From Azospirillum brasilense (GTDB lineage Bacteria > Pseudomonadota > Alphaproteobacteria > Azospirillales > Azospirillaceae), in NCBI RefSeq assembly GCF_007827795.1, contig NZ_VITI01000003.1, forward strand, positions 466,090 through 530,089: a stretch of 64,000 nt of DNA. The letters run 5' to 3'. Positions 1-8,366 of the stretch are shown piece by piece. The notes under the pieces were generated by a model. That model saw only the letters and a program-made list of their open reading frames with translations, did no database searches and was not told where the DNA came from. A program made the translations under genes and the position numbers. How positions within the stretch are numbered: the stretch's first letter is position 1; every line of letters starts with the position of its first letter.

Positions 1-13
1 GAGTCAACATTCG

Positions 14-31
14 GCGAGAAAATTTTCTCGC
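14..31. repeat. perfect 18-bp palindrome
   Basis: GCGAGAAAATTTTCTCGC is fully self-complementary. It sits beyond the 3' end of the minus-strand M48 gene and could be part of a terminator region or an operator of a gene outside the window. Function not established. Confidence 0.4.
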
Positions 32-42
32 GGGACAAGGCT

Positions 43-76
43 CCGGCGGGCGACGCAACCCGTGCGCCCCCGCCGG
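43..76 (-). terminator. GC-rich hairpin after M48 gene
   Basis: CCGGCGGG and CCCGCCGG form an 8-bp stem directly after the stop codon of the minus-strand peptidase gene. On the minus strand the A+T-rich palindrome at 14-31 follows. A terminator is plausible, but there is no clean U-tract. Confidence 0.4.
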
Positions 77-81
77 TCCGG

Positions 82-855
82 TCAGCTGGGCTTGTAGGCC
101 GCCTTCGCCTCGGGCATCAGCTTTTGCAGCGCGGCGATGCGGTCCGTCGTGCCGGGGTGGGTGGACATGAAGGTGGGCTGCTCGCCCCCGGCCTGCTTCA
201 TGTTCTGCCACAGCTCGATGGCTGCCTGCGGGTCGTAGCCGGCGCGGGCCATCATCAGCAGCCCGGCTCGGTCGGCCGCCAGTTCCTGGTTGCGGGAATA
301 GGGCAGCAGCAGGCCGTATTGCGCGCCGGTGCCCAGCGCCGCGGCGATCATCTCACTGCCGCCGACCCCGCTCGCCCCGGCCACGGCCCCCAGGATGCTC
401 GTGCCGGCGTCGGTGGCCATCTGGGTGCTCACCCGCTCGGCGGCGTGACCTTCCAGATTGTGGGCGATCTCGTGGCCGATGACCGCGGCGAGTTGCGCGT
501 CGGTCTTGGCGTACTGGAAGAGGCCTTCATAGACGCCGATCTTCTGGCCTGGCAGGGCGAAGGCGTTGGCCTCCTGGCCCTGGAACACGCGCACCTCCCA
601 ACCCGCGGGGTCGAGCGAGGCGGCGCGCAGCAGCCGGGCCGAAATCTGCTCGGCACGGCGCTGATAGCTGGCGTTGGCGGTGGCCGGGGTCGACTGGATC
701 AGGCGCTGCCAGTCCTGCTGGCCGAGTTCGACGAGCTGTTCCTGCGAGACGAGGTTCAGCCCGAGCCCCGTCGAGTTTCCGGCGCATCCGGCCAGCGCCA
801 GGGACCCGGCCAGAGCCGCGGCAAGGCACAGGGGTCGGACGGTCATGGTCGGCAT
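82..855 (-). CDS. M48-family zinc metallopeptidase, lipoprotein
   Basis: Predicted periplasmic, lipid-anchored metallopeptidase of the M48 (HtpX/BepA/LoiP-like) family, 257 residues. The zinc-binding HEIAH motif lies at residues 128-132, and a downstream NQELAADRAG segment supplies the usual third (glutamate) ligand and the conserved Asp. The N terminus is a lipoprotein signal peptide with lipobox LAGC, giving lipidated Cys24. The frame stays open upstream, but the ATG at 855 is preceded by GGAGGAA at good spacing and begins the signal peptide, so the upstream extension is rejected. Family members take part in outer-membrane protein quality control or lipoprotein turnover. The substrate here cannot be read from sequence. 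Confidence 0.93.
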   Translation of the reverse strand: MPTMTVRPLCLAAALAGSLALAGCAGNSTGLGLNLVSQEQLVELGQQDWQRLIQSTPATANASYQRRAEQISARLLRAASLDPAGWEVRVFQGQEANAFALPGQKIGVYEGLFQYAKTDAQLAAVIGHEIAHNLEGHAAERVSTQMATDAGTSILGAVAGASGVGGSEMIAAALGTGAQYGLLLPYSRNQELAADRAGLLMMARAGYDPQAAIELWQNMKQAGGEQPTFMSTHPGTTDRIAALQKLMPEAKAAYKPS

Positions 856-1250
856 TTCTGTTCCTCCGTTGTGGTTCTGTCCGCCGCATCCTATCCGACG
901 GCGGATGGGCTGTGCCGGGGCAATTCGGTGGTCATAATTCTGGTGGCCCTGAGTTTGGTGGCCCAGAGCTTGGCAATCGTGTTGTTGGAGTCGCAACGTT
1001 TCGCGGTGCCGGATGTTGCCCCCGATCCAGCCGATACGGAATCAATTGGAGAGGCGAGTGCCGGGCGGGGAGCGACATGGGGGCGATTAGACGTCTAATA
1101 GCGTCTCGGCCCGTCCTCCCCCGGCCGTGCCATTCTGTGGATATCCTCTCAAGAGCCTTCTCAACCGCCCGCGCGATTCCATGTATAGTCGGTCTTGTAG
1201 GCCGGTGGTGCGATGGCATCGCCGCGGGTGGATGGCGGCAGGAGGAACGG
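856..1250. other. divergent intergenic region with palindrome
   Basis: This 395-base gap lies between the divergent M48 and HTH genes. The plus-strand frame is open through much of it, but no good start with a ribosome site precedes the GTG at 1251. The only distinct element is the palindrome at 1086-1099; a TATAGT box lies near 1189-1194. Confidence 0.5.
1086..1099. promoter_or_regulatory. 14-bp perfect palindrome, possible operator
   Basis: ATTAGACGTCTAAT is fully symmetric and lies about 150 bases upstream of the HTH gene start at 1251. Its position in a divergent promoter region suggests a regulator binding site. No regulator can be assigned. Confidence 0.35.
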
Positions 1251-1943
1251 GTGACGACGCTCAAGGAATTCGAAGAAGCCTTGAAGACGGCGGGCAACAC
1301 GGAGGCCCTGGAGATCCTGGGCAAGCTTCGGGAGCGTGACAAGGCCCAGCGGTCGATCCGCCCGGCGCGACGCGTCGTCGGCAAGAAGATGACGCCCGAA
1401 CTCGCCGCGCAGATCCTGGAGCTTCATCGCACCACCGACATGACCCAGCAGGAAATCGCTTTCCAGCTCGGCGTCAACCAGGGCCGCGTGAACGAGGTCA
1501 TCAAGCGCGGCAAGTGGCTGAACGACGACCCCAACGCGCCGGAGGCCGTCGCCCGCGACAAGGCCAAGGCCCGCGCCAAGGACGGGGTGGGCATCGATCC
1601 GCGCCCCACCCGCCCGAAGAAGAAAAAGGCGGCCAAGCCGGACGAGGAACCGGCGGTCGAGGCGGTCCAGGAGGCCGTGGCGGAGGACGTGCCGCCCGTC
1701 GAAGCTCCGGCTGTGGAAGAACCGGCACATCCCCCTGAGCCGGTCGCGGTGACCCCGACCGCTCCCGTTCCCGAACCGGCTCCTCTGGAGCGGGTGGAGA
1801 TGGCCCTGAATCCGGACGCCCAGGATACGACGGCCCAGGATCAATCAGCCGAAGACAAGCCGGTCACGGAAAAGGCCCCCAAGGAGAAGAAGAAAAAGCG
1901 CAAGGCCGGGCCGCCGGCGCAGCTTCTCTTCGACGGGCTGTAA
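1251..1943 (+). CDS. helix-turn-helix protein with charged low-complexity tail
   Basis: Protein of 230 residues from a GTG start preceded by AGGAGGAACGG. Residues about 48-90 form a helix-turn-helix (MTQQEIAFQLGVNQGRVNEV) resembling sigma-70 region 4 or Trp-repressor-like folds, so DNA binding is likely. From about residue 110 the chain is low complexity: Lys-rich, then Ala/Pro/Glu/Val-rich, ending in a second KKKKRK cluster and a short hydrophobic end (QLLFDGL). No enzymatic domain is visible. The basic runs flanking an acidic Pro-rich stretch suggest a nucleoid- or polymerase-associated accessory factor, which is only an inference. The longer frame beginning at 912 has no ribosome site and is not used. 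Confidence 0.8.
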   Translation: MTTLKEFEEALKTAGNTEALEILGKLRERDKAQRSIRPARRVVGKKMTPELAAQILELHRTTDMTQQEIAFQLGVNQGRVNEVIKRGKWLNDDPNAPEAVARDKAKARAKDGVGIDPRPTRPKKKKAAKPDEEPAVEAVQEAVAEDVPPVEAPAVEEPAHPPEPVAVTPTAPVPEPAPLERVEMALNPDAQDTTAQDQSAEDKPVTEKAPKEKKKKRKAGPPAQLLFDGL

Positions 1944-1951
1944 GGCGCCGG

Positions 1952-2980
1952 TCAGCCGCGGCGGGGCTGCCACCAGCGGGCCAGGAAGCCCAGCCCGGCG
2001 AAGCGCACCACATGGTGCGTGCCGACGAAGGCGGTGTCGAGGCCGAGCACGAAGGCCACGATGGTCATCGCCTCCACCCCGCCCGGCGCGTAGGCGAGCC
2101 AGAGCTGGCCGAAGGGAAGCCCGAGCATCCAGGCCCCCGCCCAGGCGAAGGCCGAGGACAGGACGAGCGCCAGCGCCACGCTTTCCAGCGACGGGCGCAG
2201 CGCCGCCCGCAGGGAGGCCAGCGTGACCCCGGCGAAGCGCGACCCGATCAACGCTCCCGTCACCACGAAGCCCGCGTTCAGCAGCCAGTTCGGCAAGCGG
2301 TGGTCCACGAGACCGCTGCCGTGCAGCAGCGCGCTCCCCAGCATGGCGCCGAGCAGCACGCCGCCGGGCACGCGCAGCCTTTGGAACAGCAGGCCCGCCA
2401 GGGCGCTTGCCCCGACCAGAAGAGCCAGCTCGGGCAGGGCGCCCGCCGGGTCGGATAGGGCGGGGCGGGGCGGCAGACCCGGCGGGGACGACACCAGATC
2501 CAACAGCCAGGGCATGGCGGCGACCAGGACGAACAGGCGCAGGCTCTGCGCCAGCGCCACGCGCGGCAGGTCGGCCCGGCTCTCCGCCGCCAGCACCAGC
2601 ACGGCCCCCAGCGCGCCGGGAACGGCGGCGTAGCGCGCGGTCGCCGGGTCCCAGCGGTGCACCCGCTCCAGCCACGCCGAGCAGGCGTACAGGCAGGCCG
2701 CCACCGATCCGGCGAGCAGCGCCATGCTGAGCGGCCAGGAAGCCATCTGGTGCAGCGTGTCCGGCGTCACCCCGGCGCCCATGGAGATGCCCAGCAGCAC
2801 GAAAGCGGCAGTGCCGAGCGGGGAGGGCAGGCGCAGCGTCAACCCGCCGAGCGCCCCGCCGGCCACCGCGGTCATCGCCCCCATCAGCCACGCCGCGGGC
2901 AGCCCCGCCAAGGCGAACAGCCCGCCCCCCAGGGCGGCCAGAAGGAGGGTCAGGGTGGTGGAGGCGAGTCGCTTCATCAT
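1952..2980 (-). CDS. AbrB-family (PF05145-type) membrane protein
   Basis: Integral membrane protein of 342 residues with about ten hydrophobic segments arranged as two similar halves, each carrying a Gly/Pro-rich motif (LPAAWLMGAM near the start, RVPGGVLLGAM in the middle). This duplicated architecture is that of the AbrB / putative ammonia monooxygenase family. It is unrelated to the AbrB DNA-binding protein, and its transport substrate is not established. Start chosen at the double Met 2980/2977, which opens directly into the first membrane segment; the much longer open frame upstream is the antisense of the isomerase gene. It ends 8 bases from the convergent HTH gene. Confidence 0.85.
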   Translation of the reverse strand: MMKRLASTTLTLLLAALGGGLFALAGLPAAWLMGAMTAVAGGALGGLTLRLPSPLGTAAFVLLGISMGAGVTPDTLHQMASWPLSMALLAGSVAACLYACSAWLERVHRWDPATARYAAVPGALGAVLVLAAESRADLPRVALAQSLRLFVLVAAMPWLLDLVSSPPGLPPRPALSDPAGALPELALLVGASALAGLLFQRLRVPGGVLLGAMLGSALLHGSGLVDHRLPNWLLNAGFVVTGALIGSRFAGVTLASLRAALRPSLESVALALVLSSAFAWAGAWMLGLPFGQLWLAYAPGGVEAMTIVAFVLGLDTAFVGTHHVVRFAGLGFLARWWQPRRG

Positions 2981-3164
2981 CCGTCGGGTCCGGCTTCGGC
3001 AAGGGCCGTGCACTGTGCGTGTCCCCCGCAATGCTCCGCAACCGGTATGGGCGGTCACCTGACAAGCGTGTGCGGCATAGGCCGGCGATTGTCCGGACCG
3101 TCCGCCTGCTGCATTGTCGGAACAACCAGCCGCCACGGCGGCCCAGACGAAGGGGGAGGGGACC

Positions 3165-3197
3165 ATGCCCAAGAAAGCCACGGGACGGACGCCATGA
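3165..3197 (+). CDS. putative 10-codon leader ORF overlapping the isomerase start
   Basis: The strongest ribosome site in this gap (GGGGGAGGGG, then ATG at 3165) opens a reading frame of only ten codons (MPKKATGRTP). Its TGA overlaps the next gene's ATG as ATGA (3194-3197). The arrangement suggests translational coupling or a leader peptide. It may equally be a chance ATG near a ribosome site that serves the longer gene. Confidence 0.3.
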   Translation: MPKKATGRTP

Positions 3198-3982
3198 GGT
3201 TCGCCGCCAACCTGTCCATGATGTTCACCGAGCGGCCCTTCCTTGAGCGGTTCGGCGCCGCGGCGGCGGCCGGCTTCGACGCGGTGGAGTTCCTGTTCCC
3301 CTACGACGTTCCAGCGGAGCGGATCAAGGCGGCGCTGGACGCCCATGGGCTGACCCAGGCGCTGTTCAACCTGCCCCCCGGCGACTGGGCGGCGGGGGAG
3401 CGCGGCACTGCCAGCCTGCCCGGACGTGAGGACGAGTTCCGCGAGGGCGTGGCGACGGCCATCGCCTACGCGAAGGTTTTGGACAACCGCCTGCTGCACT
3501 GCATGGCCGGCATCCCGCCAGACGGGCTGGAGCGCGACGCGGCGCTGGCGCTCTACACCGACAATCTGCGCCACGCCGCGGCGGCCTGCGCGGAGGCCGG
3601 GTTGACGCTGCTGGTGGAGCCGATCAACAACAGAGACATGCCCGGCTATCTGATGAACAGCACCGCGCTGGCCCGCCGGGTGATCGAAGCGGTGGGGGCG
3701 CCAAACCTGAAGCTCCAGTTCGATCTCTACCATTGCCAGATCAGCGAGGGCGACCTCGCCACCCGCATCCGGGCCAACGCCGACCTCACCGCCCACGTGC
3801 AGATCGCCGGCGTGCCCGACCGCCAGGAGCCCGACCGCGGCGAGGTCCACTACCCCTATCTGTTCGAGGTACTGGCGTCGACCGGCTACCGCGGCTTCAT
3901 CGGCTGCGAGTACCGGCCCCGCGCCCGGACGGAGGACGGGCTGGGCTGGTTCCACACCGCAAGCAAGCAGGCTGCGCGCTGA
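3194..3982 (+). CDS. hydroxypyruvate isomerase / 2-oxo-tetronate isomerase family
   Basis: Cytoplasmic TIM-barrel isomerase of the Hyi/OtnI family, 262 residues, close to the family length of about 260. Recognisable strands include MRFAANLSMMF at the N terminus, LLVEPIN around the catalytic Glu, FDLYHCQ, and GCEYRP near the C terminus, which match the metal-binding and acid/base residues of xylose-isomerase-like enzymes. The reaction would be hydroxypyruvate to tartronate semialdehyde, or the four-carbon equivalent. Sequence alone does not separate Hyi from OtnI, and no OtnK/OtnC partner is seen. The start at 3194 overlaps a short upstream frame. An AEC transporter follows after two bases, so the two are probably one operon. 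Confidence 0.85.
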   Translation: MRFAANLSMMFTERPFLERFGAAAAAGFDAVEFLFPYDVPAERIKAALDAHGLTQALFNLPPGDWAAGERGTASLPGREDEFREGVATAIAYAKVLDNRLLHCMAGIPPDGLERDAALALYTDNLRHAAAACAEAGLTLLVEPINNRDMPGYLMNSTALARRVIEAVGAPNLKLQFDLYHCQISEGDLATRIRANADLTAHVQIAGVPDRQEPDRGEVHYPYLFEVLASTGYRGFIGCEYRPRARTEDGLGWFHTASKQAAR

Positions 3983-3984
3983 CC

Positions 3985-4875
3985 ATGGACCTGCTCGCCC
4001 CCCTGTCCAGCATCGCCGCCGTCGTCGTGCCGGTGTTCCTGATCGCCGCCCTCGGCTTCGGGTGGAGCCGCGCCAAGCTGCCCTACGACAGCGCCTTCAT
4101 CACCACCTTCGCGATCAACGTCTCCACCCCCTGTCTGGTCTTCTCCTCGCTGGCCCGTCTGACGCTGGGAGGGGACGATCTGCTGACCATGGCGGCGGCC
4201 TCGGTCGGCAGCATGGCGTTGGCCGGCCTGATGGCGACCCCGATCCTGCTGGCCAGCCGCTTGCCGCTGCGCGTCTATCTGCCGGCGCTCAGCTTTCCCA
4301 ACGGCGGCAACATGGGCATTCCCGTCTGCCTGTTCGCCTTCGGGGAGACCGGGATGGGGCTGGCGGTGCTGTTCTTCGCGACGCTCGCCGTCCTGCAATT
4401 CACCATCGGCCCGGCCCTGGCGGCGGGGCGCACGGACGCCAAGCAGGTGCTGCGCACCCCGGTGATCTACGCGGTGGCGCTGGCCGTGCTGGTGCTGATG
4501 ACCGGCTTCCAACCGCCGCAATGGGTGACCAACACGACGACGCTGCTCGGCAACTGCGCGGTGCCGCTGATGCTGTTCTCGCTGGGGGTGGCGCTGGCGG
4601 GCCTGCGGATGCAGGGCATGCTGCGGTCGCTGGCGATGTCAGCGCTGCGCCTGCTGCTCGGCTTCGCCGCCGGGCTGGCGGTGGTGGAGGTACTGGGCCT
4701 GGAGGGCACGATGCGCGGTGTCGTGCTGCTGGAAAGCACCATGCCGGTGGCGGTGTTCAACTACCTCTGGGCGCTGCGCTACAACAACGCGCCGCAGGAG
4801 GTCGCCGGGATGGTGCTGGGGTCCACGGCGCTGTCGTTCCTGACGCTGCCGCTGCTGCTGGCGGCGGTGATGTGA
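3985..4875 (+). CDS. AEC-family (auxin efflux carrier-like) transporter
   Basis: Inner-membrane transporter of 296 residues with about ten hydrophobic segments and the family-typical pattern of a five-helix repeat. The motif NGGNMGIPVCLFAFG in the middle and the C-terminal ESTMPVAVFNYLWA are characteristic of AEC permeases (MdcF/YfdV-like). It starts two bases after the isomerase stop, so the two are almost certainly co-transcribed. This suggests uptake or export of a small organic acid related to hydroxypyruvate or tartronate; that substrate is an inference. Confidence 0.9.
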   Translation: MDLLAPLSSIAAVVVPVFLIAALGFGWSRAKLPYDSAFITTFAINVSTPCLVFSSLARLTLGGDDLLTMAAASVGSMALAGLMATPILLASRLPLRVYLPALSFPNGGNMGIPVCLFAFGETGMGLAVLFFATLAVLQFTIGPALAAGRTDAKQVLRTPVIYAVALAVLVLMTGFQPPQWVTNTTTLLGNCAVPLMLFSLGVALAGLRMQGMLRSLAMSALRLLLGFAAGLAVVEVLGLEGTMRGVVLLESTMPVAVFNYLWALRYNNAPQEVAGMVLGSTALSFLTLPLLLAAVM

Positions 4876-4890
4876 AGAGGGGGGGGACGC

Positions 4891-4983
4891 TTGCCCCCAC
4901 CCTAACCCTCCCCCGCTAACGCAGGGGAGGGGACTATTTCTCCCTCTCCCGCCCAGCGCGGGAGGGCCGGGGTGGGGGCAAAA
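4891..4983. repeat. dispersed inverted-repeat element, copy 1
   Basis: An imperfect inverted repeat of about 93 bp opens with TTGCCCCCACCC and closes with GGGTGGGGGCAA. Inside are two smaller hairpins: CCCTCCCCCGC with its complement, and CTCTCCCGCCCAGCGCGGGAG. A very similar element lies at 59648-59739. It fills the gap between convergent genes and would fold as a long hairpin in RNA from either strand. Confidence 0.75.
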
Positions 4984-5005
4984 CTCCGCAACGTCTTAAC
5001 TGGCC

Positions 5006-5977
5006 TCACGCCGTCGCCGCGTCCGAATGGGTCGCCGCGCGCACCCGGCGGTGGAAGGACGGCGGCACCACGCAGGTTCCGAAGAACATCAGGTAATGCC
5101 GCATCTTCGGGTCGCCCGCCCGCGTCGCTTCGGCCAGCAGGCGGCGGACGGCGTTCCAGTCGCCCTCGCGGCGGGCCATGCCGACGACCTTGGTCATCAG
5201 AAAAGCGGCGTAGGCGTTGCCGGTCATCAGCGGACGATGGGTGCGCGCCCACTCGAAGGCCTGCCGCCAGTCGTCCACCGAATGCAGCGAGGCGCGGCCC
5301 TCGTCGATCTCCACGAAGCACAGCGGCTCGTCGACAAAGACCAGTTCCGCGCCCGGCTGGTCGAGCGCGCGGAACAGCCAGCCCCAATCCTCGAAATGCC
5401 GGTAGTCCGGCATCGGCACGGCGAGCGCCAGCGAGCGCGGGACCATGATCGTCGGGGTGGCGAGGTAGCCGGGGCGGGACAGCGGGCTGCGGCGGTCGAT
5501 CAAATAGTCGCTGATCGGCTCGCCCGGCTCCGGCCGGCGCTGCGGCCAGACGTAGCGGCGCTCGCCGATGCTGACGCTGGTGCTGCACGACACCACCGGC
5601 AGTTTGGCGCCCGACGCCTTGGCGGCGGCGAGCTGCCGTTCCAGCTTCTCCGGCGCCCAGGAATCGTCGTCGTCCAGGAAGGCGATCCACTCGCCCAGCG
5701 CCGCCTGCACCCCGGCGTTGCGCGCCCCCGCGGGGCCGAGCGACGCCGGATTCTGCACGATGCGCAGGCGGCGGTCCTCCACCGCCTCCAGCGCCGCGAC
5801 GGTGGCGGGGTCCGGCCCGTCGACGACGACGACGATCTCCAGATCCCGGAGCGTCTGGGCACGCACGCTCTCCACGGCGTTCAGCACCAGATGCGGGCGG
5901 TTGCGCGTCGGGATGACCGCGCTGACGGTGACGGGCGGGGCTTCCGCCGCACCGCCCTTCATCTCGGCGTCCTTCAT
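5006..5977 (-). CDS. family 2 glycosyltransferase (exopolysaccharide)
   Basis: Cytoplasmic GT2 enzyme of 323 residues with a GT-A fold. After an acidic N-terminal extension of about 18 residues comes VSAVIPTRNRPHLVLNAVESV, the nucleotide-sugar-binding start typical of GT2. IAFLDDDDSW follows as the metal-binding DxD region, and HFEDWGWLFR resembles the catalytic ED box. Its ATG overlaps the stop of the preceding glycosyltransferase as ATGA, so it is the last gene of the minus-strand exopolysaccharide operon. The sugar transferred is unknown. The C terminus lacks membrane helices. Confidence 0.9.
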   Translation of the reverse strand: MKDAEMKGGAAEAPPVTVSAVIPTRNRPHLVLNAVESVRAQTLRDLEIVVVVDGPDPATVAALEAVEDRRLRIVQNPASLGPAGARNAGVQAALGEWIAFLDDDDSWAPEKLERQLAAAKASGAKLPVVSCSTSVSIGERRYVWPQRRPEPGEPISDYLIDRRSPLSRPGYLATPTIMVPRSLALAVPMPDYRHFEDWGWLFRALDQPGAELVFVDEPLCFVEIDEGRASLHSVDDWRQAFEWARTHRPLMTGNAYAAFLMTKVVGMARREGDWNAVRRLLAEATRAGDPKMRHYLMFFGTCVVPPSFHRRVRAATHSDAATA

Positions 5978-6897
5978 CGCTTGTACTCCAGATATTGGAA
6001 GCCCATCAGGCCGTAGAGATAGCCGCTGCCGACGCAGATCTTCTGGAGACGGCGGATCGGCCAGCTCGTGTCGAAGGCCAGCGCCATCGGCACCAGGGGC
6101 AGGGCGGCGAGGTTCAGCGCGATGTGCGCGAGGCCGAGCGTGGAGCGCTTCACCAACGTGCGGCGCTGGCCGTTCAGCTTGGCCTCGGTCAGCGACACGC
6201 AGGTCCCCAGCCGGAAGGCGCGGCGCAGAATCCAGCGCGCGGTCATGCGGCTGGCCGGCACATGCTCCTCGATGGTCGCCTCGTCGCACCAGACGATGCG
6301 GTGGCCCTGGCGGCGGATCTGCTCGAAGAACAGCACGTCGCTGCCGCCGGACAGGCTCAGCTCCGGGTCGAAGCGCACGCCGCCCTTCAGGATGGAGCGG
6401 CGGAACAGCACGTTGCCGGTCGCGCAATAGGCCGGCTCGCTGCCCGTGGGCAAACGTTGCAGATCGTGGAAGCGGCCCTTGGTCAGCCAATCGGGCGGGC
6501 GCTTCTCGTAGATCGGCAGGACCGGCCCGGCGACCACGGCGGCGCCGGTGCGTTCCATGGCGGTCACCAGCCAATCGAGCCAGCCGGGGCTCGCCACCTC
6601 GTCGTCGTCGATGAAGGCGATCAGGTCGGCGTCCGTGGTCTCGTCCAGGCAGCGGTTGCGGGCGGCGGGAATGCCCGGCACCGGCTCCGCCGCGTAGCGG
6701 ATGGGGAAGCGCCAGTTCTGCGCCATCTCGCGGCACAGCGGTTCGGCGGAGCGCGCCGGATCGTTGTCCACCACCAGCACCTCGACGTCCAGCGGGGCGT
6801 CGGGGTTGAAGGTCAGCCCCTCCAACGACAGCAGCGTGCGGTGAAGATCCTTCGGCCTGCGGTAGGTGCACACGCAAACCACCAGCTTTTTCGACAT
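5974..6897 (-). CDS. family 2 glycosyltransferase, ExoM-like
   Basis: GT2 enzyme of 307 residues. The N terminus LVVCVCTYRRPKDLHRTLLSL and the DxD region LIAFIDDDEVASPGWLDW resemble ExoM-type glucosyltransferases of succinoglycan synthesis; DVLFFEQIRRQGHRIVWCDE is in the expected acceptor/catalytic position. A C-terminal hydrophobic stretch (AHIALNLAALPLVPMALAF) may contact the membrane, where the lipid-linked oligosaccharide grows. Start at 6897 chosen because AGGAAGGAACA precedes it; an ATG 13 codons upstream has no such site. It overlaps the next gene by four bases. Confidence 0.9.
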   Translation of the reverse strand: MSKKLVVCVCTYRRPKDLHRTLLSLEGLTFNPDAPLDVEVLVVDNDPARSAEPLCREMAQNWRFPIRYAAEPVPGIPAARNRCLDETTDADLIAFIDDDEVASPGWLDWLVTAMERTGAAVVAGPVLPIYEKRPPDWLTKGRFHDLQRLPTGSEPAYCATGNVLFRRSILKGGVRFDPELSLSGGSDVLFFEQIRRQGHRIVWCDEATIEEHVPASRMTARWILRRAFRLGTCVSLTEAKLNGQRRTLVKRSTLGLAHIALNLAALPLVPMALAFDTSWPIRRLQKICVGSGYLYGLMGFQYLEYKR

Positions 6898-6932
6898 GGT
6901 GCCTGTTCCTTCCTCACGCCTGTTCATGGTGT

Positions 6933-8366
6933 TCATGCCGGGGATCGGGTGCGTTTCAGCCGGGCCAGCGCCATCCGCACCTGACCCATCAGGTTGGCGG
7001 GGTTGAGCACGGCCAGGGCCAGCAGATAGAGGCTGCCCGCCGGGGCGAGCTGGACGAGCAGCAGGTCGCTTTCCATCGCCGCGATCTTCAACCCGGCGGC
7101 GAAGAGCAGGGCGGCGGTGGTCACCTTCAGAAGATCCTTCACCGGCACCGCCAGGACGCCGGCGCGCGGCATCAGGAGGACCGCGGCCACCACCCAGCCG
7201 AGCTGGGCCGCCAGCGAGCCGTAGGCCGCCCCGATCACCCCGAAGCGCGGGATCAGGAACAGATTGGCGCCGATGTTCAGCACCGCCGTCAGCATGGTCA
7301 GCTTCAGGATGTAGCCGGTCTTCTTGGTCAGGTGCAGCGACAGGTCGAAGTGGTAGATGCGCAGGATGCTGATGAAGACCGACAGGGCGACGAGCGGCAT
7401 GATCGCCGCACCGGTCTCGCGGTACGCCTCGCCGAGCAGCAGCCCGACGATGCCCTCGGCGGAGATCACCTCCATCAGCACCAGGGGCAGGCAGACGAGC
7501 AGCAGGATCGTCAGGTTCTGCGCCATGATCGGACGCGCGGCGCGCGGGCCGGCGTCGTCAAAGGCGCGTGACGCCATCGGCAGCGTGACCAGCGAGGCGG
7601 CCGACGCCACCAGCATGATCGGCTGCTTGGCGAGGTCGAAGGCCATGGCGTAGGCACCCGCCGCCGCCTCGCCGATGAACCAGTAGATCAGGAAGCGGTC
7701 GGCGAAATCGAGCGCCCAGCCGACCATCAGGCTCAGCATCAGCGGGCCGCCGAAGGTCAGCAGAAGGCCGACGCGCTCCCGCGCCGGCCAGCGCAGCGAG
7801 ATGCCCTTCAGGTCGGAGCGCAGCCAGATCGAGGTGACCAGCAGGAAGCCGATGCTGGTGCCGAGCAGCAGCCCCTCCTCCTTCCAGCCGATCAGCACGA
7901 AGGCGGAGCCGAGCGCGAGCCCGAACAGCGCCTTGGCGAAGGACTTGGCGGCGAAGACGGAGCCCCTCAGCCGCGCCCGCGACATCTGGATCGACAGGTC
8001 GAACCAGGAGATCAGGATGGCGATCACCGGCAGATACAGCACATAGTCGATGCCGTTCATGCCGGGGTAGAAGGCGACCACCGTCCCCAGGATGGCGAGG
8101 ACGCCGCAGGCCACCACCAGGAAGGCGGTGACCACGGTGGAGAGCCAGGCGTCCCGCTCGGCCGCGTCGCCGCCGCATTTGCGCAGGACGAACAGGCCCA
8201 TCCAGGAGAAGCCGCAGGCGTTGATCGCCGCCGCCGCCGCCATCACCAGCGCGTAATGGCCGTAGGCCTCCGGCGTGACGATGCGCGAGAAGACCGCGAC
8301 CGCCGCGAAGCCCAGGATGCCGACGGCGATCCGGGTCGCGAAGAAGGCGAAGCCGCTCGACATCAT
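6933..8366 (-). CDS. Wzx-type oligosaccharide flippase
   Basis: Polytopic membrane protein of 477 residues with 12-14 predicted helices, of the polysaccharide-biosynthesis (MATE/MOP superfamily) flippase type. It would move the lipid-linked repeat unit across the inner membrane for polymerisation. The N terminus (FFATRIAVGILGFAAVAVFSRIVTPEAYG when read in parts) is typical of Wzx/ExoT proteins. Its ATG overlaps the stop of the upstream polymerase gene as ATGA, indicating translational coupling, which selects the first of two consecutive Met codons. Confidence 0.9.
   Translation of the reverse strand: MMSSGFAFFATRIAVGILGFAAVAVFSRIVTPEAYGHYALVMAAAAAINACGFSWMGLFVLRKCGGDAAERDAWLSTVVTAFLVVACGVLAILGTVVAFYPGMNGIDYVLYLPVIAILISWFDLSIQMSRARLRGSVFAAKSFAKALFGLALGSAFVLIGWKEEGLLLGTSIGFLLVTSIWLRSDLKGISLRWPARERVGLLLTFGGPLMLSLMVGWALDFADRFLIYWFIGEAAAGAYAMAFDLAKQPIMLVASAASLVTLPMASRAFDDAGPRAARPIMAQNLTILLLVCLPLVLMEVISAEGIVGLLLGEAYRETGAAIMPLVALSVFISILRIYHFDLSLHLTKKTGYILKLTMLTAVLNIGANLFLIPRFGVIGAAYGSLAAQLGWVVAAVLLMPRAGVLAVPVKDLLKVTTAALLFAAGLKIAAMESDLLLVQLAPAGSLYLLALAVLNPANLMGQVRMALARLKRTRSPA

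Noticed and set aside
912-1250. 113-residue N-terminal extension of the HTH protein
   Set aside because: No ribosome site and no family-like sequence; GTG at 1251 has an excellent site.
5006-6877. single long frame fusing two glycosyltransferases
   Set aside because: The two GT2 domains are in different frames with an ATGA overlap at 5974-5977; the upstream part of this frame is a shadow.
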